This document shows, piece by piece, positions 1 through 8,925 of a DNA stretch of 64,000 nucleotides; within the stretch, counting starts at the first letter, position 1, and each line of letters starts with the position of its first letter. The stretch lies in assembly GCF_030160015.1 (NCBI RefSeq), contig NZ_BSNN01000002.1, forward strand, positions 434,001 to 498,000, given 5' to 3'. Below the pieces are notes generated by a model. The model did no database searches. It was not told where the DNA came from and saw only the letters and a program-made list of their open reading frames with translations. Both the position numbers and the translations under genes were made by a program. The DNA is from Amylibacter marinus (lineage in GTDB: Bacteria; Pseudomonadota; Alphaproteobacteria; Rhodobacterales; Rhodobacteraceae).

Positions 1-299
1 TGCGCAGAATTATAGCAACATTGGCCGCCGTTACATGGCTGAACCCACATGTCTATCTGGATACAACGGCGCTGCTGGGAACGGTATCGTTGCAATTTGA
101 AACTGTCCCTTTGAAAATCGCCTTTACGTTGGCGGCCGTCAGCGCCTCGTTCGTTTTCTTCTTCACCGTGGGATATGGGGCGCGCTTGGTCGCCCCCGCG
201 TTCAAATCGCCCCGTGTTTGGCGATACTTGGATGTGGCAATCGCCGGCGTGATGCTGGCGATTGCGCTTGGGTTATATGTGAGCCTAGCGGCCCATTAG
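1..299 (+). CDS. LysE/ArgO-family amino-acid exporter, C-terminal part
   Basis: The reading frame is open from the left edge, so the gene begins outside the window and only about the last 98 residues are seen. The segment holds the family signature TWLNPHVYLDT, which in LysE/ArgO exporters sits at the start of the second half, followed by two hydrophobic stretches consistent with the last membrane helices. Known members export lysine, arginine or related amino acids across the inner membrane; the substrate cannot be told here. The gene ends one base before the convergent peptide-binding protein gene. An internal TTG at base 21 is not the likely start because upstream codons continue the family sequence. 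Confidence 0.85.
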   Translation, partial: RRIIATLAAVTWLNPHVYLDTTALLGTVSLQFETVPLKIAFTLAAVSASFVFFFTVGYGARLVAPAFKSPRVWRYLDVAIAGVMLAIALGLYVSLAAH

Positions 300-300
300 C

Positions 301-2115
301 CTATTGTTCTAGCCACCATACATCGGGCAGAAAACCGCTCCAGTCGCCATACATCGGTAGGCGGTCTGGGAAGTTCAGCTCTTTCTTATGGGCCAGTCGA
401 GAAACCTCGGAATACCACAAAGGCACAACATAGCGCCCGCTGGTCAGAATGCGATCCAATGCTTTGGTGGCCGCTACCGAATGTTCTGCGCTGTCGGCAG
501 TCAGCATTTTTTCCACCATGGCTTCGGCGGCGGGGCTGTTCATGCCCATATAATTACGCGTACCAGGTGTGGTGATACCATTGGCGCCCCAGTACAGGGT
601 TTGCTCGTTCCCAGGTGACAAAGACAAGTACCAGAAATTGTATATCATATCAAAATCATAGGCCTTGCGACGCTCGTTATAGGCGGCACTATCTACCAGC
701 GTTATGCGGGTGTTAATGCCCAATCGTTTCAGGGCATCGGCGTAGATATTGAATACACCTTCGGTCTCAATTCCACCGACAGTGCCCCCAACCTTTAGCA
801 AGACTTCGATCTCGAACACCTCGCCCGCCTCGTTTTTCAGAACGCCCTCTTGGATCGTCCAGCCTGCGGCGGCCAGCTGTTTCATTGCGACGCGCAGGTT
901 TTTTCGATTGGCCTCGGAACCATCAGAAACAGGCAGACTATAGCCCTCGATCGCACCGGGGATCAGCTGATCCCGATAGGGCTCTAACAGCTCCAAAACC
1001 GCGCCTTGTGCCGCATCATGAGACATGCCCAATACCGAGTTCGAAAAATAAGAACTAGAGCGTGGCGCATCCACCGAATTTCGATTGCGCACGATAAACT
1101 CATAGTTAAATGCATGGATTAATGCATCGCGCACACGCCAATCGGCGAATTTATCCTTACGGGTATTAAACACGAAGCCTTTCATGCCCGAGGGGCGCGC
1201 GTGGGGCACGATAGATTTCACCACATCACCGCGCTGAACCGCAGGGAAATCATAGAGCTCGGCCCATTTTCCTGCATTGCCCTCGCGGTGCCAAGATGTA
1301 TCGCCTGCCTTAAATGCCTCGAACAAGACATTGCCATCGCGGAAATATTCGTAGCGCAGGGTATCCGCATTATGGCGCCCCGCATTCACCGCCAAATCTT
1401 TGCCCCAATAATCTGGATTGCGGCTAAATTCGATAAAACGGTTAGGTTCAAAACCAGAGACGACATAAGGCCCAGATCCGGTGACGACATCGAGGCTGCT
1501 GTCCTCGAAAACCCGCCCTTCCCAATCGGCCTTACGCAAAATCGGGCGCAATCCCATGATCAACGGTGCCTCGAAGTCCACCACATTAAAAGTGAACCGC
1601 ACACTACGATCCGCTGTTTTCTCGGCGGTTTTTATTTTCTGCCAAGCGCTTTGATAGCGAGGGTGCCCTTGGGTTCCTAAGGTCTCAAACGACCACAGAA
1701 CATCTTCGACTGTTACGGGGGATCCATCCGAAAACTGGGCCTCTTTTCGCAGGGTAAACTCTACCCATTCGCGATTCGGTCCAGTTTCGACTGATTCTGC
1801 CAACAGACCATATAGCGTAAATGGTTCATCATAGCTGCGCATCAACAACGATTCGACCGTATGCGCGCGCACCCCCCACGGGGCCTTCCCCTTTAAAATA
1901 TAGGGGTTCATTGAATCAAACCCGCCCTTTTCACCAAAAATAATTTTGCCGCCTTTGGGGGCATCAGCGTTAGCGTAGGGCAACGAAGTAAAGTCTGAGG
2001 GCAATGCAGGATCGCCATACATAGCGATTCCATGTTGGGGTTCAGCCCAAAGCGATTCCCCAGACATGGCGAAAACAGCGGCCAATACGCCGAGCGATTT
2101 TATATTTAGTGTCAT
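301..2115 (-). CDS. YejA-type extracellular oligopeptide-binding protein
   Basis: This is a 604-residue family 5 solute-binding protein of an ABC importer. It has an N-terminal signal peptide of about 24 residues (ending near LWAEP), then the typical opening with a PKGGKI motif and the conserved FSDGSPVTVEDVLWSFE block. The length and the GFDSMNPYILKGKAP segment fit the YejA/microcin C-type subgroup better than the shorter OppA or DppA proteins. It would act in the periplasm, handing oligopeptides to an inner-membrane permease. No permease or ATPase genes lie next to it in this window; they could lie elsewhere, because the gene reads towards the left edge but is followed there by the convergent LysE gene. 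Confidence 0.88.
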   Translation of the reverse strand: MTLNIKSLGVLAAVFAMSGESLWAEPQHGIAMYGDPALPSDFTSLPYANADAPKGGKIIFGEKGGFDSMNPYILKGKAPWGVRAHTVESLLMRSYDEPFTLYGLLAESVETGPNREWVEFTLRKEAQFSDGSPVTVEDVLWSFETLGTQGHPRYQSAWQKIKTAEKTADRSVRFTFNVVDFEAPLIMGLRPILRKADWEGRVFEDSSLDVVTGSGPYVVSGFEPNRFIEFSRNPDYWGKDLAVNAGRHNADTLRYEYFRDGNVLFEAFKAGDTSWHREGNAGKWAELYDFPAVQRGDVVKSIVPHARPSGMKGFVFNTRKDKFADWRVRDALIHAFNYEFIVRNRNSVDAPRSSSYFSNSVLGMSHDAAQGAVLELLEPYRDQLIPGAIEGYSLPVSDGSEANRKNLRVAMKQLAAAGWTIQEGVLKNEAGEVFEIEVLLKVGGTVGGIETEGVFNIYADALKRLGINTRITLVDSAAYNERRKAYDFDMIYNFWYLSLSPGNEQTLYWGANGITTPGTRNYMGMNSPAAEAMVEKMLTADSAEHSVAATKALDRILTSGRYVVPLWYSEVSRLAHKKELNFPDRLPMYGDWSGFLPDVWWLEQ

Positions 2116-2192
2116 CTACGCAACAACTTCCCTTGGATTCGTTCGATTTGTGCACAACAATACCCCGCCTTTTTCAAACTTCAAATTTTTCC

Positions 2193-2222
2193 TTGGTAAT
2201 TCAGCGCCCAATCGCCTATAAA
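2193..2222 (+). promoter_or_regulatory. Putative sigma-70 promoter of a small RNA
   Basis: TTGGTA at 2193-2198 and TATAAA at 2217-2222 are separated by 18 bases. The pair lies in a gap that contains no plus-strand gene before a strong terminator at 2277-2303, so it would start a transcript of about 75 bases. Confidence 0.4.
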
Positions 2223-2228
2223 TATTTT

Positions 2229-2303
2229 ACTGCTCGATAGGTTTCTTGCCTGTATGAAACCTGCCTCAAGACTTGGCGCCCTCTCACGAGGGCGTTTTTT
2301 TTT
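2229..2303 (+). ncRNA. Candidate small RNA with its own terminator
   Basis: No plus-strand coding region ends before the terminator at 2277-2303, yet this terminator is textbook: CGCCCTC, loop TCAC, GAGGGCG and a run of nine T. A promoter-like pair at 2193-2222 predicts a start near 2229. The result would be a roughly 75-nucleotide RNA with a 3' Rho-independent hairpin and U-tail, the shape of an Hfq-binding trans-acting small RNA. It sits between the divergent yejA-like gene and arsC. It could instead stop stray transcription. I do not recognise a named family. Confidence 0.4.
2277..2303 (+). terminator. Rho-independent terminator
   Basis: A perfect 7-bp stem CGCCCTC/GAGGGCG (2277-2283 and 2288-2294) with loop TCAC is followed by nine T. 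The T run shows that it works on the plus strand. Confidence 0.85.
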
Positions 2304-2369
2304 GCACATAGGCGAGTTTGGGGCTGTTCTCGTCATAAAACTGTTATCAAGATCGGATTAAAGGTGAGT

Positions 2370-2861
2370 ATGAATGTACTTATCCTCTGCACAGGCAATT
2401 CTGCCCGCTCTATTCTGCTCGAAGCGATATTTGATCACTTCGGTGCGGGACGTATCACCGCGCATTCGGCGGGCTCTCAGCCCACGGGTGTTGTAAATCC
2501 CGCAGCACTGGCTCTTTTGAAATCGAAAAAATTTCACACAGATCGTTTCAGTTCTAAATCATGGAATGTTTACTCTGGCCCACATGCACGGAAAATGGAT
2601 CTGGTTATAACCGTTTGTGGTAATGCTCGAGACGAAGAGTGCCCCTTTTGGCCTGGTGCACCCCTGCGGACGCATTGGGGGGTCGAAGACCCTGCTGCGG
2701 TTGAAGGCCCGCCAGAAGAGATCGAGAAAGCGTTTAAAACCGCTTATAAAATTTTGAAAAACCGCGCCAAACGGTTCTTGGAGCTTGATTTCGAAACCAT
2801 GACTCGTGCAGAACTGATGCGGGAACTAGAGGAGATTGGCACCTTGATGCCAAAAAAATAG
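2370..2861 (+). CDS. arsC: Arsenate reductase, low-molecular-weight phosphatase type
   Basis: The 163-residue protein belongs to the low-molecular-weight tyrosine phosphatase fold. The P-loop CTGNSARS carries the CX5R motif (Cys7, Arg13), and the stretch VCGNARDEECPFWPG with HWGVEDPAA is typical of ArsC rather than of true tyrosine phosphatases. It should reduce arsenate to arsenite in the cytoplasm. The ATG at 2370 is preferred over the GTG six bases upstream because AAAGGTGAG just before it is a good ribosome site. It is followed after 11 bases by an aquaporin-like gene, a pairing known from Sinorhizobium (aqpS-arsC), which supports the arsenic role. No ArsR or ArsB/Acr3 gene is nearby. Confidence 0.88.
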   Translation: MNVLILCTGNSARSILLEAIFDHFGAGRITAHSAGSQPTGVVNPAALALLKSKKFHTDRFSSKSWNVYSGPHARKMDLVITVCGNARDEECPFWPGAPLRTHWGVEDPAAVEGPPEEIEKAFKTAYKILKNRAKRFLELDFETMTRAELMRELEEIGTLMPKK

Positions 2862-2872
2862 CAGTGGGTACA

Positions 2873-3526
2873 ATGGATAAATTCATCGCAGAGCTTCTAG
2901 GCACGGCGTTTTTGCTGGCCACTGTTATTGGCTCTGGGATCATGGGGGAAACCCTAGCAGATGGGAATACAGCTATTGCGCTGTTAGGCAATACAATCGC
3001 TACGGGGGCAATTTTATATGTGCTGATCACCATTTTGGGGCCGGTTTCCGGTGCACATTTCAACCCGGTTGTCACAATTGCCTTTTGGATCAAGGGTGAA
3101 ATATCGACACGCCCTGCGCTTGTTTACATAGTTGTTCAAATTTTGGGCGGAATTATCGGCGTTTGGGCGGCACATTTGATGTTCGAGCAACCCATATTTC
3201 AGGCCTCGCAAAAATTGCGTGCTGGGCCAGCACAAGGGTTTTCAGAGATTGTCGCGACCTTTGGGCTCTTGATGGTGATTTTTGGTGGCATACGTCATCG
3301 CCCCGATCAAGTGGCAGGCCTGGTTGGTTTTTACATCACCGCGGCCTATTGGTTTACGGCCTCGACGAGCTTTGCCAATCCGGCAGTGACCCTAGCGCGA
3401 ACGCTATCGGATACATTTGCGGGGATAAATGCCTTAAACGCACCGATGTTCGTTATCTGTCAGATTGTCGGTATGTTCTGTGCTTTGTGTGTAGCACGGT
3501 GGGTTTTTCCGCCAAGCGATGCCTAA
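2873..3526 (+). CDS. aqpS: MIP-family channel, probable arsenite exit channel AqpS
   Basis: The 217-residue membrane protein has six predicted helices and the two half-helix boxes of the aquaporin family, NPV at residues 64-66 (an NPA variant) and NPA at 169-171. A Val in the first box instead of Ala is unusual for water channels. Together with arsC directly upstream (11-base gap) it resembles Sinorhizobium AqpS, in which arsenite made by ArsC leaves the cell down its gradient through the channel. A GTG at 2864 could also start translation. General solute or glycerol transport is the alternative reading. Confidence 0.8.
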   Translation: MDKFIAELLGTAFLLATVIGSGIMGETLADGNTAIALLGNTIATGAILYVLITILGPVSGAHFNPVVTIAFWIKGEISTRPALVYIVVQILGGIIGVWAAHLMFEQPIFQASQKLRAGPAQGFSEIVATFGLLMVIFGGIRHRPDQVAGLVGFYITAAYWFTASTSFANPAVTLARTLSDTFAGINALNAPMFVICQIVGMFCALCVARWVFPPSDA

Positions 3527-3567
3527 CGCACCTTGCAACTGTCTGATCTTTGGCGCACATACAGATT

Positions 3568-4218
3568 ATGACAAAAATCGATATTATTTCTGACCCGATT
3601 TGCCCATGGTGCTATATCGGCAAAACCCGCCTTGATCGCGCCCTAGAGGCCCTGCCCGAGCATGATTTCATCATCGAGTGGCATCCATTTCAGCTGAACC
3701 CAAGCTTTCCACCCGAAGGCATGGATCGGCGCGAATACCTAGAGCATAAATTCGGTGGCCCAGAACAGGCTGTAAAGGTTTATTCTCAGATCGACCAAAC
3801 AGCGAAAGATACGGGCCTGGATCTAAATCTGGCGGGTATAAAGCGAACGCCCAACACCATTGATGCCCACCGCTTGATCCATTGGGCCGGTATTGAGGGC
3901 AAACAAAATGCTGTGGTGGATCGCCTATTCAAGGCTTTTTTCAAAGAGGGGCGCGATATTTCCGAGCATTCTGTTCTGGTGCGTATCGCTAGCGGTGCGG
4001 GCATGGATGGCGATGCGGTACGCCGCTTGTTGGAATCGGATGCTGATACCGATGATATCCGCGCGCGCGATGCAGATGCCCGCAAGAAAGGTGTCAGCGG
4101 GGTTCCCTGTTTTGTTGTGGCAAACCAATATGTTGTCCAAGGCGCACAGCCCCAAGAAATGTGGGAAAATGTAATTCGCGAAATCAACGAAAAAGCGGCC
4201 GAAAGCCACGATGGGTAG
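3568..4218 (+). CDS. DsbA-family oxidoreductase (FrnE-like)
   Basis: A 216-residue thioredoxin-fold protein with CPWC at residues 12-15, right after the first beta strand (DPICPWCYIG), and the family motif GVSGVPCFVV near residue 175. This layout matches the cytoplasmic FrnE/2-hydroxychromene-2-carboxylate isomerase-like DsbA group; no signal peptide is present. It probably handles thiol-disulfide exchange in the cytoplasm, but its substrate is unknown. The ATG at 3568 gives the normal family N-terminus; the upstream TTG at 3550 would add six unconserved residues. The end overlaps the next gene by eight bases, suggesting coupled translation. Confidence 0.85.
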   Translation: MTKIDIISDPICPWCYIGKTRLDRALEALPEHDFIIEWHPFQLNPSFPPEGMDRREYLEHKFGGPEQAVKVYSQIDQTAKDTGLDLNLAGIKRTPNTIDAHRLIHWAGIEGKQNAVVDRLFKAFFKEGRDISEHSVLVRIASGAGMDGDAVRRLLESDADTDDIRARDADARKKGVSGVPCFVVANQYVVQGAQPQEMWENVIREINEKAAESHDG

Positions 4219-5407
4219 GCGCTTAGGCCAGCGCGAGTTCGTCGCACTGATCGCGTTTCTTTTTTCAATGATCGCAATTGGCACAGATGCCATGCTGCCT
4301 GCCCTACAACAGATGGGGATGGATTTAGGCGTGGTAGAGCGCCGCTGGGATCCGGTGATTATAACCATATTCGTTTTAGGCACTGGCGTTGGCCAAGTGT
4401 TTGCAGGCCCCCTGTCGGATGCATATGGGCGTAAGCCGGTTTTGATCTCTGGACTTGGCCTCTTTGTCCTCGCCAGCATTTTTTGCCTGTTCACAGCCAG
4501 CTTTACCCATTTGTTGATTGCGCGCTTCATTCAAGGGCTTGGAATTTCAGCGATCCGATCCGTGGCCATTGCCCTTGTACGTGATGTTTACAAAGGCCGT
4601 GAAATGGCCAAGGTTATTTCACTAGCGATGATGCTTTTTGTCTTGGCCCCAACAATAGCGCCATTTTTAGGGCAGACCTTGATGCTGGCCTTTTCGTGGC
4701 GGGCAATCTTTTTCGTTTTTGTATTAACCGGTTTACTGGCGATCCTTTGGTTAGGTTTACGCCAAGAAGAGACCCTGCGCGTAGAGGGGCGCATTCCACT
4801 GTCTGTCCCGTCCCTAAAGGACAATACAATAGAGGTGTTAAGCCACCGGAGAGTTCAAATTTCGTTGATATGTCAATCCTTGGCCTATGGTATTGTCTTT
4901 TGTTACATTTCATTGGCCCAGCAAGTCTATGTCGTCTGGTTGGATGTCGGGACTGATTTCCCCCTATATTTCGCCATCACATCTATGATCGCATTGTTCG
5001 CAAATGCCCTAAATGCACGACTGGTCGAGAAATTGGGAATGTGGGTTATATCCACCTCTGCCCTACTAATCTTGTTTATATTTTCGGGCGTGTATGCGGT
5101 GTTGATCTGGGGCGGTCTGATATCAGCAGATCACCTACTGTTCAGCTTTGTGTTCTGGTCTTGTTTTGCATTTTTCATGAATGCGCTTTGCTTTGGCAAT
5201 TTAAATGCGCTGGCCATGGAACCGATGGGGCATATGGCTGGGATGGCGGCGGCGATCACTGGCGCTATTTCCACCACATTTTCGGTGCTTATCGCCATGT
5301 TCGTGGGGTGGCTCTACAATGGTTCTGGTATCACATTGGTGCTGGCGGTTGCCTGCCTGTCGCTCTTGGCATTTTTGGCAAGCCTCTTTAACCCGCGCAA
5401 AGTTTAG
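4211..5407 (+). CDS. Bcr/CflA-type MFS drug exporter
   Basis: A 398-residue major facilitator protein with about 12 membrane helices. The N-terminal segment with TDAMLPALQQMG and the loop GPLSDAYGRKPV (the loop 2-3 MFS signature), plus RFIQGLG, fit the Bcr/CflA multidrug group. It probably expels small toxic compounds in exchange for protons. The start codon lies within the end of the DsbA-family gene (eight-base overlap), so the two are probably translated together. The substrate cannot be inferred. Confidence 0.82.
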   Translation: MGRRLGQREFVALIAFLFSMIAIGTDAMLPALQQMGMDLGVVERRWDPVIITIFVLGTGVGQVFAGPLSDAYGRKPVLISGLGLFVLASIFCLFTASFTHLLIARFIQGLGISAIRSVAIALVRDVYKGREMAKVISLAMMLFVLAPTIAPFLGQTLMLAFSWRAIFFVFVLTGLLAILWLGLRQEETLRVEGRIPLSVPSLKDNTIEVLSHRRVQISLICQSLAYGIVFCYISLAQQVYVVWLDVGTDFPLYFAITSMIALFANALNARLVEKLGMWVISTSALLILFIFSGVYAVLIWGGLISADHLLFSFVFWSCFAFFMNALCFGNLNALAMEPMGHMAGMAAAITGAISTTFSVLIAMFVGWLYNGSGITLVLAVACLSLLAFLASLFNPRKV

Positions 5408-5416
5408 CGCGCAGGG

Positions 5417-8400
5417 TTATTTTACTTTGGCGGCCTTTTTGGCCTCTTGCACCATCACGGCAAAATCGCGGGCAATGATATAGGCACCTTTCACCTTTTT
5501 ATCATCATTTGGCCAATCTCGGCGCACTACGATCTTGTTGTCCTTCACCTTGGCGGTGCCATTGGATTTGGTGAGATATTGCGCCAGCCCCGCAGGATTG
5601 GCGAATTTATCTCGGTGGAATTGAACAACCGCCCCATTTGGGCCGCCGTCTAGTTTTGCAATACCCGCCGCACGACACAGCCCCTTGATACGCACAACCT
5701 TCAACAGGCTATCGACCTCTGCAGGCAGGCTGCCAAAGCGATCAATCAGCTCCGCGGCAAAGCCCTCTAGTTCTACCTTCTTGGCAAGGCTGGAGAGGCG
5801 GCGATACAGCCCCAAGCGCACATCCAAGTCAGGCACGTAGTCCGTGGGAATGACCACAGGTACGCCAATGTTTATCTGTGGAGACCAAGAGCCCTCGTCT
5901 ACCAAACCCTCTGCGCCGCCAGATTTGATCTTGGCAATCGCCTCTTCCAACATTTCTTGGTAGAGCTCATAGCCGACCTCGCGCACATTGCCGGATTGCT
6001 CTTCGCCCAACAGGTTCCCTGCCCCGCGAATATCCAGATCCTGAGACGCAAGCGTAAACCCAGCCCCCAAGCTATCCAATGAGCCAAGTACGCGCAGGCG
6101 TTTGGTGGCCGCGGGTGTTAAAGGCTTGCGCGGGCGGGTGGTTAGATAGGCATATGCACGGGTTTTAGAGCGCCCAACGCGGCCGCGAATTTGATAAAGT
6201 TGTGCCAACCCAAACATATCTGCTCGATGAATGATAATCGTATTGGCCGTGGGGATATCCAGCCCACTCTCGACAATGGTGGTGGCCAGCAAGACCCCGT
6301 ATTTACCGTCATAGAAGGCATTCATGCGGTCATCCAGCTCGCCTGCTGCCATCTGGCCGTGTGCCACCACATGGGTGACCTCAGGCACTTGAGTTGTGAT
6401 AAACTCCTCGATCTCGGCCAAATCGGAAATGCGCGGCACCACGAAAAAGCTTTGGCCACCGCGATAATGTTCTCGCAGCAAGGCCTCGCGTAGGGTCACC
6501 GTATCAAATTCGGAAACATAGGTGCGAATGGCAAGGCGATCCACCGGCGGTGTACCGATGATCGACAATTCGCGCACACCAGACAGAGACATCTGCAAGG
6601 TTCGCGGAATAGGCGTGGCGGTCAGGGTCAACACATGCACATCGGATCGCAATTGCTTTAGCCGCTCTTTATGGCTGACGCCGAATTTCTGTTCTTCGTC
6701 GATAACCAAAAGGCCCAAATTAGCAAAGCTGACGTCCTTGGCCAGTAGCGCATGCGTGCCGACAATAATTTCAACTGCTCCGTCGCGCGCCGCTTGGCGG
6801 TTTTTCTTCATCTCGGCCGCACTGACGAAACGGGATAATTGACGCACCCGAATGCCCGTACCGCGGAAACGTTCCGCAAAGGAATTATAATGCTGACGCG
6901 CCAACAATGTGGTGGGGGCAATCACCGCCACCTGTGTGCCCGCCGCCGCTGCCACAAAGGCCGCACGCAAGGCGACCTCGGTTTTGCCAAATCCCACATC
7001 ACCACAAATCAAACGATCCATAGGCGTACCCGACCCCATGTCGGACAACACGTCCTCAATGGCATTCAACTGATCATCGGTTTCTGTGTAGGGGAAACGC
7101 GCACAAAAGCGATCCCATTGATCTTGGGGCGGTTCCATCACCTCGGCGCGGCGCAAGGCGCGCTCGGCGGCGATGCGGATCAATTTGTCCGCCATCTCGC
7201 GGATGCGTTCCTTTAACTTGGCCTTTTTGGCCTGCCATGCTCCGCCCCCAAGCCTATCCAGCATGCCCGTTTCATGGCCAAATCGTGACAGCAGTTCGAT
7301 GTTTTCAGCAGGCAAATACAAACGAGCATTATCTGCGTATTCGATTTGCAGACAATCATGGGGCGCCCCTGCGGCGGTGACAGTTTCCAAACCTTGATAA
7401 CGACCAACCCCGTGATCAACATGGACGACCAGATCGCCCACAGATAGGCTAGCGGCCTCGGTCAGGAAATTTTCGGCGCGCCGTTTGCGTTTTGCACCAC
7501 GAATTAGGCGATCACCCAGAACGTCTTGCTCAGATATCACCGTCAGGCCTTTGCCCTCGAACCCCTGCTCTAATGCCCAGACCACCACAAATACGCCACC
7601 GGTTTGTGTCAGCGGTATATCGCGAAAGGCCCCGACAGCGGTGGATTGTATACCCTGATCTTCTAGCAAGTTTTTCAATCGCTCGCGCGCGCCTTCGGAA
7701 AAGGACGCTAGTATCACTTGTGATGATTTACGTTTTTCGGTGATGTGATCAGCCAGTGTTTCAAACAAGCTGATGCCGTCATCTTGGCGTTCCGGAGCAA
7801 AGCTACGCCCCAAGCGCCCGCCAAGGTCGGTAACGGCCTGACCTGTTGGCTGTGGCAAGACCACCATGTTGCGTGTCAGCAATGCGCCGCTGTGTTCGGC
7901 GAATTTCTCTGGCGATAGATACAGTAAATCCGGGGTAATAGGTTTGTAAACGGTGTCCAGTTTCGCCTTGGATTTCAGAGCCTCGGCGCGGGCCTCATAT
8001 TGATCGTTTATGCTATCCCAACGCGCGGCCATAGCAATCTGGGTATTCTCGTCACGAAACACTGTTACATCTGGCAGGTAATCAAAGAGGGTCTCCATAC
8101 TGTCATGGAAAAAGGGGGCCCAGTGCTCTAGGCCTTGATGCTTGCGCCCTGCCGATACGGCCTCGTACAGCGGGTCATTGTTACCCGCCGCACCAAATTC
8201 AGTGCGGTAGTTCTGGCGAAATCGCGTGATCGAGGCCTCGTCTAGAATCACCTCGGAAACCGGTGCGAACTCAACCTTGGATAGCTTTTCAACCGTACGC
8301 TGGGTGGTTGGATCAAAGCGGCGCGCGGATTCGAGCACATCCCCAAACATATCTAGGCGCACAGGGCCAGTTTCACCGGGGGGATATACGTCAATAATAC

Positions 8401-8884
8401 CCCCGCGCACCGCATAGTCCCCAGGTTCGGTTACCGTGGGTGTTTGCACAAAACCCATACGGGTGAAATAGGCGCGCAGCTTGGCATCATCCACGCGGCC
8501 AGTTACCGATGCCACAAAGCTAGACCCCGCCATCACTGCGCGACTGGGTAGGTATTGTCCCGCACCAGCAACAGTCGTGAGTACGACAAAGGGGGCCGGA
8601 TAATCCCCTGCCAATGCCGCCAGGGCTGCCATGCGTTGCGCCGAGATGTCAGAATTTGGCGAAACCCGATCATAGGGTAGACAATCCCATTCAGGAAAGA
8701 TCAACACCGGAATTTCGGGGGCAAAAAACCACAACGCACGGCGCATTGCCTCTAGGCGCTTGGAATTGGCTGCGATGAACAGCGCAGATTGATCAGAATC
8801 AAGCACAAATTGCGATAAGATGCGCGCATCGTAGCCCTCGGGCAGGCCAGACATGGTGACAGATGACTGTTTGGAGATTTTCAT
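5417..8884 (-). CDS. mfd: Transcription-repair coupling factor
   Basis: At 1155 residues this is full length for Mfd. In order it shows the UvrB-like N-terminal module (RRALWFFAPEIPVLIFPEWD), a CarD-like RNA-polymerase interaction domain (DLVVHVDHGVGRYQGL), the RecG-like translocase with Walker A GDVGFGKTE and the DEEQ box, the helicase C domain with QIRGRVGRS, and the C-terminal TRCF domain. It removes RNA polymerase stalled at DNA lesions and recruits UvrA. It ends ten bases from the convergent MFS gene, and a short membrane protein gene lies 41 bases upstream on the same strand, so the two may share a transcript. Confidence 0.97.
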   Translation of the reverse strand: MKISKQSSVTMSGLPEGYDARILSQFVLDSDQSALFIAANSKRLEAMRRALWFFAPEIPVLIFPEWDCLPYDRVSPNSDISAQRMAALAALAGDYPAPFVVLTTVAGAGQYLPSRAVMAGSSFVASVTGRVDDAKLRAYFTRMGFVQTPTVTEPGDYAVRGGIIDVYPPGETGPVRLDMFGDVLESARRFDPTTQRTVEKLSKVEFAPVSEVILDEASITRFRQNYRTEFGAAGNNDPLYEAVSAGRKHQGLEHWAPFFHDSMETLFDYLPDVTVFRDENTQIAMAARWDSINDQYEARAEALKSKAKLDTVYKPITPDLLYLSPEKFAEHSGALLTRNMVVLPQPTGQAVTDLGGRLGRSFAPERQDDGISLFETLADHITEKRKSSQVILASFSEGARERLKNLLEDQGIQSTAVGAFRDIPLTQTGGVFVVVWALEQGFEGKGLTVISEQDVLGDRLIRGAKRKRRAENFLTEAASLSVGDLVVHVDHGVGRYQGLETVTAAGAPHDCLQIEYADNARLYLPAENIELLSRFGHETGMLDRLGGGAWQAKKAKLKERIREMADKLIRIAAERALRRAEVMEPPQDQWDRFCARFPYTETDDQLNAIEDVLSDMGSGTPMDRLICGDVGFGKTEVALRAAFVAAAAGTQVAVIAPTTLLARQHYNSFAERFRGTGIRVRQLSRFVSAAEMKKNRQAARDGAVEIIVGTHALLAKDVSFANLGLLVIDEEQKFGVSHKERLKQLRSDVHVLTLTATPIPRTLQMSLSGVRELSIIGTPPVDRLAIRTYVSEFDTVTLREALLREHYRGGQSFFVVPRISDLAEIEEFITTQVPEVTHVVAHGQMAAGELDDRMNAFYDGKYGVLLATTIVESGLDIPTANTIIIHRADMFGLAQLYQIRGRVGRSKTRAYAYLTTRPRKPLTPAATKRLRVLGSLDSLGAGFTLASQDLDIRGAGNLLGEEQSGNVREVGYELYQEMLEEAIAKIKSGGAEGLVDEGSWSPQINIGVPVVIPTDYVPDLDVRLGLYRRLSSLAKKVELEGFAAELIDRFGSLPAEVDSLLKVVRIKGLCRAAGIAKLDGGPNGAVVQFHRDKFANPAGLAQYLTKSNGTAKVKDNKIVVRRDWPNDDKKVKGAYIIARDFAVMVQEAKKAAKVK

Positions 8885-8925
8885 ATCAGCGATTTATCCA
8901 ACCTTTATGGATGGTGCAAGGGACA

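Noticed and set aside
1201-1680. A 159-codon plus-strand frame within the yejA-like gene
   Set aside because: Antisense shadow of the binding-protein frame, which has clear family motifs.
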